Part shown: positions 6,623 to 12,612 of the stretch, in pieces
How the letters are laid out: each line of letters opens with the position of its first letter
Numbering within the stretch: position 1 is the stretch's first letter
Source: Spirochaetota bacterium
GTDB lineage: Bacteria > Spirochaetota > UBA4802 > JAFGJZ01
Length of the DNA: 12,612 nucleotides
Assembly (NCBI GenBank): GCA_023396665.1
Contig: JAEWVL010000185.1
Span: 1-12,612, forward strand
Direction of reading: 5' to 3'
Notes under the pieces: generated by a model
The model's input: only the letters and a program-made list of their open reading frames with translations
The model's database searches: none
Told to the model about the DNA's origin: nothing
Translations under genes and position numbers: made by a program

Positions 6623-8290
6623 TCACATCTGTTCCGGAGCACCGACTCCGAGCAGTGAAAGACCGTTCTTAAGCGTTATCCTGGCGGCATGTGCGATGGT
6701 CAGCAATTTGCGTGTTACATTGCTGTCGTCGCCGATGATACGGTTAACCGTATAAAAACGGTGAAACTGCTGCGCCAGGCGTAACAGATACGATGCGATA
6801 CGGTGAACTTCAAGAACACTCGCCGCATCGATGATTTCTTCGCTGAAACGCGAGATAATCTTCATCAGCTGCACTGATTCATCATCGTATTCCCCCGCAT
6901 CAAAGATCGTGGGCTCATATACAATATCAGAATCGGCAACTTTTCTGAAAATCGAACAGATACGGGCATGGGCATATTGCAGATAAAACACAGGATTCTC
7001 GCTTGACTGACGTGCAGCGAGGGTAAGATCAAAATCCAGATGACTCTCCATGGATCGCATAACGAAAAAATACCGCGACACATCGACACCTACACTGTCG
7101 ATCAGATCAGTCATTGTTGAAAACCGTCCAAGTCGCTTGGACATCTTGACTGGCTCTCCATCCATTATCAGATTAACCTGCTGCGCGATAAGAACGGAAA
7201 ATTTACCGGCATCATACCCCATCGCCTCAATAGCACCTTTAAGGCGGGCAATGTAGCCATGATGATCAGGACCCCATATGTCGATGACACGGTCATATCC
7301 GCGCTTGAATTTATCCTCATGATAAGCGATATCCGCAAGCAAATAGGTGGGACGGCCGTCATCTCGAACCACGACTCTGTCCTTGTCATCTCCATAGGCA
7401 GTTGCACGAAATACTTTTTTTCCCTCTTCTTCGTAAATCGCGCCATGTGACTCGAGGGAATGCAGCGCCCTCATCACCGCATCGGCAGCGTGAAGTTCAC
7501 TTTCACGATACCAGCGCGAATAACGCACACCAAAGCGGTTCATCGCCGCCTGTTGTCCGTTGATAATATAATCTACCGCATAGGTACTGAAAAACTCGAG
7601 TAACTCATCATCCGATGAAAATTCATTCTGATCCAGAACACAATGATCCTTTATTGAACGGGCGATATCAATGACATACTCGCCCTGATAACATTCTTCG
7701 GGAAGTGTGATATCTTCACCGTTGAGTTGTCGCAAACGAAGATAGACGGACTTTCCGAAAAGCTGAACCTGATTTCCGAAGTCGTTGACATAGAACTCCC
7801 GATCACAGATATCTCCGGAGGCTTCTATGAGATTGGCAAGCGTATCACCGATAGCCGCCGCACGGGCGGATACGACATTGAGCGGCCCTGTGGGATTGGC
7901 CGATACAAACTCAATATTGTAACGAAGCGGCTTCTCTTTGTTGATTTTCCCATAAGCATCGCCTTCATCGACAGCGCATTTGACCACCGACAGCAGGTGG
8001 GAAACGGAAATAAAAATATTGATAAAACCGGGTCTGGCGACCTCAACAGAAGCAACCGCCTCATGGCGCGTTATGTATTTTTTCAGTACTTCGGCGGTTT
8101 CCATCGGCGGTTTGCGGGTTTGCCGTGCAGCTTCAAGGGCATAGGGTGTCGCATAATCTCCGAAGCTCTGTTCTTTGGGATATTCGACTTTTATTTCACG
8201 CGGCGCATCCGCAGGAAGCTCACCCGCGGCAATGGCAGCGGCAAGAGCATCTTCAAGAATTTCCGCAACAAGAGTTTTTACCGTTTTCAA
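6623..8290 (-). CDS. argS: Arginyl-tRNA synthetase
   Basis: Class I synthetase that charges tRNA-Arg using ATP; cytoplasmic. About 555 aa, normal for the family. Residues about 1-110 are the ArgRS-specific N-terminal domain (FGDYA, RPGFINI). The Rossmann catalytic core starts EFVSANPTGPL and includes REFYVNDFGNQ and DIWGPDHHGYIARLKGA. The C-terminal helical anticodon-binding DALR domain includes NPVFYLQYAHARICSI and RLAQQFHRFYTVNRI. The KMSKR loop is intact at 382-386. Oddity: the HIGH signature, normally H-x-G-H after NPTGPL, reads N-V-V-S (138-141). Start: TTG at 8290 has TGAGG six bases upstream, whereas GTG at 8302 (four codons longer) has no ribosome site. I prefer TTG, with moderate certainty. 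First gene of the leftward cluster, divergent from the cyclase gene. Confidence 0.93.
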   Translation of the reverse strand: MKTVKTLVAEILEDALAAAIAAGELPADAPREIKVEYPKEQSFGDYATPYALEAARQTRKPPMETAEVLKKYITRHEAVASVEVARPGFINIFISVSHLLSVVKCAVDEGDAYGKINKEKPLRYNIEFVSANPTGPLNVVSARAAAIGDTLANLIEASGDICDREFYVNDFGNQVQLFGKSVYLRLRQLNGEDITLPEECYQGEYVIDIARSIKDHCVLDQNEFSSDDELLEFFSTYAVDYIINGQQAAMNRFGVRYSRWYRESELHAADAVMRALHSLESHGAIYEEEGKKVFRATAYGDDKDRVVVRDDGRPTYLLADIAYHEDKFKRGYDRVIDIWGPDHHGYIARLKGAIEAMGYDAGKFSVLIAQQVNLIMDGEPVKMSKRLGRFSTMTDLIDSVGVDVSRYFFVMRSMESHLDFDLTLAARQSSENPVFYLQYAHARICSIFRKVADSDIVYEPTIFDAGEYDDESVQLMKIISRFSEEIIDAASVLEVHRIASYLLRLAQQFHRFYTVNRIIGDDSNVTRKLLTIAHAARITLKNGLSLLGVGAPEQM

Positions 8291-8709
8291 ATACGTCCTC
8301 ACACAAATTCACGTAAGTATCCCATACAAGAGGGTGCAACAAGTTAACCTTTTTAGGGGGCGCCATATGTGTCAATCACAAATAGAAGGATAAGAAACCC
8401 TGTCAGAACTTCAATAGTATTACAGCAAATTCTTCATATTGATCAGAGACACTCTATCGCCTTTTCAGACATTTATGACCCGGATTATCCACCTGTCAGG
8501 GGCTGGCCGACCGGACAAAAGGTATAAGCAAAAATACAATTTTTCTTGTGCCCATTAATAATAATGAGAGGTTTTTACGTAAGTGGATTGACAGACTGTG
8601 AAAATTGCCGTATCGTAACGGTGGAATGCTAACTTTATGCGATCGCAAAGCTTCTGCTCTTCTGTTATTGAAGACTTTCGTCGTGCAATCCTCATACTGG
8701 AGATACCTC
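8291..8709. other. Divergent promoter region between argS and the cyclase gene
   Basis: No credible protein gene lies here; the best frame (ATG 8367) has eight codons. It should hold the promoters of both neighbours. For the cyclase a clear sigma70-type pair is present at 8588-8616. For argS the best guess is TTGAAG (8409-8414, minus strand), 16 nt, TATCCT (8387-8392), which is weak. A perfect TTGACA on the minus strand (8370-8375) lacks a -10 at the right distance. It sits in a 13-bp interrupted inverted repeat, TGTGTCAATCACA (8368-8380). A palindrome TTACGTAA (8575-8582) lies six bases upstream of the cyclase -35, and ACGTAAGT recurs at 8311-8318 near argS. I see no riboswitch or tRNA here. 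Confidence 0.6.
8588..8616 (+). promoter_or_regulatory. Promoter of the adenylate cyclase gene
   Basis: A perfect -35 TTGACA (8588-8593), a 17-nt spacer and TATCGT (8611-8616; four of six matches to TATAAT). Transcription would start near 8623, giving a leader of about 87 nt before the ATG at 8710. The predicted start lies downstream of an earlier in-frame ATG at 8605, which supports the later translation start. The hexamers are seen; activity is inferred. Confidence 0.6.
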
Positions 8710-10719
8710 ATGCAATTCTTTCAGTTTAAAAAAAAGGACGTTCTTTCGCTTGCCCTAACCATGGCTCTTGCTTCGGTTGTATGTCTGTTATTTCTATTTA
8801 CCAATATTCTCGACCGCTTCGAACTCAGTTCGGTTGATTTCAGATTCTATCTGCGAAAATCGGCAGAGACCCGCCGCAGTAAAAAAATCGGTGAATCGGC
8901 CGCCTTTATACAGGGCAACAAACGGGCTAACGAGGATATCATCATCATCAGTATTGACGAAGAAACAATAGGAGAATTTGACAAAGTCGGTGTATACTGG
9001 CCTTTTCCATGGGAAGTGCATGCACAGGTCTGCGATTTTCTGTCAACGGGCAAACCGAATACCATTCTGTTTGATATAATGTTTCTTGAACATAAAAGCG
9101 GCGAAATCACCCTGGCCGAATCGTTCGCAAATGCCGCTAATGTTATCGTCGACTATCCCTTTGAAAAAACGATAATACAGAAAAGACTTGCCGATATCGA
9201 TGAACGCAGCGCTTTACTCAAACAAAGAAACACTATGCCGAGCAAGCCCGAATACACGATCGACAACCACATACAGGAACTGATACCGCCGACACCTGAC
9301 ATAATCAGAAGTGTTAAATGGACCGGTTTTGCAAACGTCGAAGTTGATTCGGATAATGTTTTGCGGCGCGTCCCGCTTGTTCTTGAATACGAAGGACGCT
9401 ATTACATCTCGGTCGTTCTCGCGGCAGCACTCAATTATTACAATATCGGATTGGACAGCATAGAAGTCGTTCCCGGCAAACATATTAAACTTAAAAATAT
9501 TGCTCCTGAAAAACTCGTAAAGAAGTACGCCGATGGAACCATCACCATACCGATTGATGAACACGGCATGATGGACACCAACTTTATCGGAGGACCGGGC
9601 ACTTTCAACAGTGTTCCGTATTATTATTTCTGCCGCGGAGTAGAAGAAGGTCCTATTCAGGGTTTTGAAAACAAAATTGCGATGGTGGCGGCCTACGCCT
9701 CAAAGGGTATCGCAGATGATATGAAAGAGACTCCCTTCGGACAGATGTTCGGAATTGAACACATGGCGAATTCGCTGAACACCATTATCAATCAGGATTT
9801 TCTCTATCGACCGACAAATCGCCAGGTGATTGCGCTCATGTTCGCAATTGCCCTTTTTGCCGGTCTGCTGCTTTCACGAATGAATATCGTTCTTTCGTCA
9901 ATCGTCACCGCTGCCGGTGCGACATTTTACTTTTATCTTAGCAATTTTTATCTTTTTGAAGAAAAAAATTACATCATACCTTTCGTTCCGCCCTTTCTTC
10001 TGATCATCCTTTGTTTTATAGGCGTAACCGTCATACGTGTACTGACTGAACAAAGCGAAAAGCAGATTATTCGTAAAACCTTTTCACGGTTTGTTTCGAA
10101 ATCAGTCGTTGATGAGCTGCTGAAGGATCCGAAAAAAGTGAAACTGGGCGGTGAAAAGAAGATAATCACCGTACTGTTTTCAGACATACGCGGTTTCACC
10201 ACCATCTCGGAGGGAATGCCTCCCGAACAGCTCGTCGACCTATTGAACGAATACCTCGAAGCTATGACAGAAATTGTTATCAAATACAACGGTACTCTCG
10301 ACAAATATATCGGTGACGCGATAATGGCCTTCTGGGGTGCCCCCATACCGCAGGAAGATCACGCACTCCTCTGCTGCAAAGCCGCAGTTGATATGATCAG
10401 CTCTCTCAATAAACTCAATGAAAAGTGGAAGGGCGAAGGAAAAGCGCCGCTTAAAATCGGTATCGGAATAAATTCAGGTGATATGGTTGTCGCGAACATG
10501 GGATCAAGCTCACGAATGGATTATACTCTGATCGGTGATGAAGTCAATACCGGTTCACGCCTTGAGGGCACAAACAAGGTATACGGTACGGAAATCATCA
10601 TTAGCGATAAAACATACGCGATGGTTAAGGATCATGTGATCGTGCGTGAACTTGATTATGTACGGGTGAAAGGAAAGAAACATCCGGTATATCTGTACGA
10701 ACTACTCGACATGGTGTGA
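8710..10719 (+). CDS. CHASE2-domain class III adenylate cyclase
   Basis: Membrane sensor enzyme that makes cAMP from ATP; 669 aa. One TM helix (about 11-31) precedes an extracytoplasmic CHASE2 sensor domain (about 40-365, with IIIISIDEETI, YWPFPWEVHAQVCDFL and TILFDIMF). Three TM helices follow (about 372-389, 393-415, 421-445), then a cytoplasmic class III catalytic domain (about 480-665). All catalytic positions are intact: metal-binding D492 (FSDIRGFT) and D536 (GDAIMAFWG), base-specifying K532 and T606 (DYT), transition-state N613 and R617 (EVNTGSR). The K/T pair indicates ATP rather than GTP and class IIIb. A K/R-rich stretch of about 25 residues lies between TM1 and the first CHASE2 strand. 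Start: ATG 8710 has GGAG (8699-8702) seven bases upstream. An in-frame ATG at 8605 lies inside the promoter and would add a non-membrane leader. The CHASE2 ligand is unknown. Transcribed alone, divergent from argS. Confidence 0.95.
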   Translation: MQFFQFKKKDVLSLALTMALASVVCLLFLFTNILDRFELSSVDFRFYLRKSAETRRSKKIGESAAFIQGNKRANEDIIIISIDEETIGEFDKVGVYWPFPWEVHAQVCDFLSTGKPNTILFDIMFLEHKSGEITLAESFANAANVIVDYPFEKTIIQKRLADIDERSALLKQRNTMPSKPEYTIDNHIQELIPPTPDIIRSVKWTGFANVEVDSDNVLRRVPLVLEYEGRYYISVVLAAALNYYNIGLDSIEVVPGKHIKLKNIAPEKLVKKYADGTITIPIDEHGMMDTNFIGGPGTFNSVPYYYFCRGVEEGPIQGFENKIAMVAAYASKGIADDMKETPFGQMFGIEHMANSLNTIINQDFLYRPTNRQVIALMFAIALFAGLLLSRMNIVLSSIVTAAGATFYFYLSNFYLFEEKNYIIPFVPPFLLIILCFIGVTVIRVLTEQSEKQIIRKTFSRFVSKSVVDELLKDPKKVKLGGEKKIITVLFSDIRGFTTISEGMPPEQLVDLLNEYLEAMTEIVIKYNGTLDKYIGDAIMAFWGAPIPQEDHALLCCKAAVDMISSLNKLNEKWKGEGKAPLKIGIGINSGDMVVANMGSSSRMDYTLIGDEVNTGSRLEGTNKVYGTEIIISDKTYAMVKDHVIVRELDYVRVKGKKHPVYLYELLDMV

Positions 10720-10766
10720 GCATTAGACGTTCTTTTCAACGATATCAGCGGAAATAGTCGCTTACG

Positions 10767-10800
10767 GGCACCGTATAATTATTCGGTGCCTAAATTTTCT
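10767..10800 (+). terminator. Rho-independent-like terminator after the cyclase gene
   Basis: GGCACCG (10767-10773) and CGGTGCC (10784-10790) form a perfect 7-bp stem around an A/T-rich 10-nt loop. The following plus-strand tail TAAATTTTCT contains a short T run. It starts 48 nt after the cyclase stop. On the minus strand the tail (CGTAAGCGAC) has no T run, so good termination of the converging AsmA-like gene is doubtful; that gene's stop codon begins at the last base of the stem. Confidence 0.65.
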
Positions 10801-12612
10801 CAGGTGCGCTGAGATAGTCACTATAAAGCGAAAAGCTGCGCCCGTCAGGAAAATTAGCCATCAGATTATGGGGAGCACCCGAAAAATATCCTTTGATCTG
10901 CGAACCAGAGATGCTGATGGTGAAAGGAAGTTCGAAGCCTATGCCATATTCATAGCTGCCCCCCGATGAAAACGAGAATGGCGTTCCGGTTGCTCCGAAA
11001 TCGTTCACCGGATAAACAAGCATTGACTGCGCCATTCTGAATCGCGCATTTGAAAAAGACACCGCACTCAAATCGACACGCTGAATGTCACCGTTTATCA
11101 TTTTATCCAGCCGTTGATTCATTGCCGTGTTTTTAAATGATATATTCTCACCGTTGATGGAGAAATTGCAAATATTTGACAGAACAAAATGTTTCCAGCC
11201 ATAACCGTTTTCATCAAACTGCATGCTGGCATTTATCGTACCGGCCACCTCACCCTGCCCTCCATATGCCTTGTACCACTCAGCCAGATCAAAGCCCTTC
11301 ATGGAAGCTCTGCTTGCGACTCTCGCATAATCAGCATTGAATGATCCCTTGAGATCAAAGGCATATTCTCCTGAAAAACCGCTGAAAATAAAATCGGGAG
11401 TTGTCAGTTCACCGCTTTTCAGAAGCAAACGCGTATGCAAAGGACCGCTTTTTGCCTTTCCTCCGAAAGCAAGGGAAGAAAAATCAATAACGATATCTAC
11501 ATCGTTGTTGTTTAACAGCTTTCCATAAGGCTTATCCTTGAAAAATATGTCATCATACCCTGTTTTTGTATCCTTAATCGCCTGATCGGTAAACCAGCGG
11601 TATCCCGCCGCGGCACAATAATACAGATCTTTGGCCGCAAACTCACTTGACCTTATATTAATCGATGAAAGCGTCGAAAAAGGCGACCATTGAATTACCT
11701 TCGAAACATTTCCGATTTCAGCCGCAGTTTGACCATTTTGAATCGCGAGCTCCGCTTTAAGCTCCTGCGAATCGGCAAGAATCTCACCCGAGACGGCAAT
11801 CTTGCGCGCATCTGACCTGTCTGTTGCCGGACGTTCATACGAAACCGAATCAGAATGTAATTTCGAATAAATATAGTGAACGTTTTTATTTGCCGATGAA
11901 AATAAAGATCCATCGAGAGACAGTTTTCCCGAGCAATCACCACCGGAGGGCAAGGCTAGAGCGCTTGTCAATTGATCGAAGTCAATATCCCCCCGCGCAT
12001 TAACAATAAATTGACCGTTTTTGTTTTTGTTATCACTAAAATGTGCGTCAACTTCAAGCCCGATACCATTTCCGCTCAAAACCAGTTCCCTGATAATACA
12101 TCTGCTTCCGCCGTAAAGAATATCAAAAACAGATTTGAGTGAATAATCGGATTTATTTATGATAAGCCGGTCGCCTTCCGGTTCTTTCAGGGCGAGCGTA
12201 AAACCGGATAGCTCACTTGCAAGAGTGCAAGAGTGCGATTGCAGCAGAGAATTCCAGACAAGCTCGCCCGACACCCTTCCGCCGATAACAATATTCTTTT
12301 TTGCAATATTTTCAATGTAGATATTCGCCGGATCACAGGGAACGTTGGTCAGTTTGGCGCGAAAGGACAGAGCGCGAAAGCTTGCATCTTCTTCGTTATA
12401 TGCAACTTCACTATCAATCGAAATAGATGAATCTTTTTCATCGTTTATCGTGCCTTCCAGAGTGTAGCGCAAATTTTCGGGACTGAAGGTCAGCTTACCG
12501 GATATGTTTTTGATGCTTATCTTTTGAGAAATATTCTGAAACTGCTCATTGTAATTAAGAGTACATTGATCAAGCACAAGCGATGCTCTCGGGGTTCCGC
12601 TTTTTGTGATAG
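10790..12612 (-). CDS. AsmA-like envelope protein, C-terminal part (5' end beyond window)
   Basis: Only the last 606 codons are visible; the frame stays open to the right edge (residues ITKSGTPRASLVLDQ precede the first internal GTG at 12577), so the true start is outside. The sequence consists of repeated beta-strands with alternating polar and hydrophobic residues and many Gly/Ser. Segments such as RLLLKSGELTTPDFIFSGFS, YAFDLKGSFNADYA and GEVAGTINASMQFDENGYGW are typical of the AsmA/TamB/YhdP superfamily of bridge-like envelope proteins. Members span or line the periplasm and are implicated in phospholipid transport and outer-membrane homeostasis. The usual N-terminal TM anchor would be in the missing part. 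A late segment resembling the AsmA C-terminal domain covers about the last 150 residues. Family membership is by pattern only and no unique motif exists. It converges on the cyclase gene; the stop TAG abuts the terminator hairpin. Confidence 0.6.
   Translation of the reverse strand, partial: ITKSGTPRASLVLDQCTLNYNEQFQNISQKISIKNISGKLTFSPENLRYTLEGTINDEKDSSISIDSEVAYNEEDASFRALSFRAKLTNVPCDPANIYIENIAKKNIVIGGRVSGELVWNSLLQSHSCTLASELSGFTLALKEPEGDRLIINKSDYSLKSVFDILYGGSRCIIRELVLSGNGIGLEVDAHFSDNKNKNGQFIVNARGDIDFDQLTSALALPSGGDCSGKLSLDGSLFSSANKNVHYIYSKLHSDSVSYERPATDRSDARKIAVSGEILADSQELKAELAIQNGQTAAEIGNVSKVIQWSPFSTLSSINIRSSEFAAKDLYYCAAAGYRWFTDQAIKDTKTGYDDIFFKDKPYGKLLNNNDVDIVIDFSSLAFGGKAKSGPLHTRLLLKSGELTTPDFIFSGFSGEYAFDLKGSFNADYARVASRASMKGFDLAEWYKAYGGQGEVAGTINASMQFDENGYGWKHFVLSNICNFSINGENISFKNTAMNQRLDKMINGDIQRVDLSAVSFSNARFRMAQSMLVYPVNDFGATGTPFSFSSGGSYEYGIGFELPFTISISGSQIKGYFSGAPHNLMANFPDGRSFSLYSDYLSAPEKI

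Noticed and set aside
7727..8347. Open frame of 206 codons on the plus strand opposite argS.
   Set aside because: It is antisense to a well-conserved argS, has a low-complexity basic composition and no family resemblance; an artefact of codon bias.
8347..8375. TTGACA on the minus strand as argS -35.
   Set aside because: At 16-18 nt spacing the -10 would be AAAAGG, AAAGGT or AAGGTT, all poor matches.
8605..8709. 35-residue N-terminal extension of the cyclase from an in-frame ATG.
   Set aside because: It overlaps the -35/-10 promoter region and lacks a ribosome site, while ATG 8710 has GGAG at good spacing and gives a normal membrane N-terminus.

Overview
The window is ordinary, densely packed bacterial chromosome, of middling GC by eye. 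It looks like a diderm bacterium: an AsmA-like envelope protein and several exported or membrane proteins are present. A CHASE2-type class III adenylate cyclase, large TPR proteins and a DUF2273 protein next to efp would suit a spirochaete or a relative. That placement is an inference of low to moderate confidence. No IS element, CRISPR array, phage gene or integrase is visible.

Layout, left to right. The minus-strand 5' end of a family-4 uracil-DNA glycosylase runs off the left edge (1-205). A 319-nt gene-free stretch follows and ends in a strong promoter with an A/T-rich upstream tract. This promoter drives two plus-strand tRNA genes four bases apart, both with anticodon CAU: initiator tRNA-fMet (525-597) and probable elongator tRNA-Met (602-675). 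Running toward them on the minus strand is a six-gene cluster, in transcription order argS, a 939-aa exported TPR protein, a Xaa-Pro aminopeptidase, efp, a DUF2273 membrane protein and a TPR/one-TM protein. Four of the five junctions overlap or nearly touch; the exception is a 146-nt gap before efp. The last gene ends inside the antisense strand of tRNA-Met.

To the right of argS, a 419-nt divergent intergenic region holds a good sigma70-type promoter for the plus-strand adenylate cyclase (8710-10719). A hairpin follows the cyclase. A convergent, 5'-truncated AsmA-like gene fills the rest of the window to the right edge.

Functionally, the left half is a translation neighbourhood: start and elongator Met tRNAs, arginyl-tRNA synthetase, EF-P for polyproline stretches and a proline-specific peptidase. 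Uncharacterised TPR and membrane proteins are embedded in it. The right half is signalling (cAMP) and envelope.

I do not see a clear new multi-gene defence or mobile system. The most notable oddities are an ArgS whose HIGH motif reads NVVS while KMSKR is intact, an initiator tRNA with a C1·U72 instead of a C1·A72 mismatch, a protein gene whose stop codon lies inside a tRNA gene on the opposite strand, and two unfamiliar TPR proteins tied to a translation operon.
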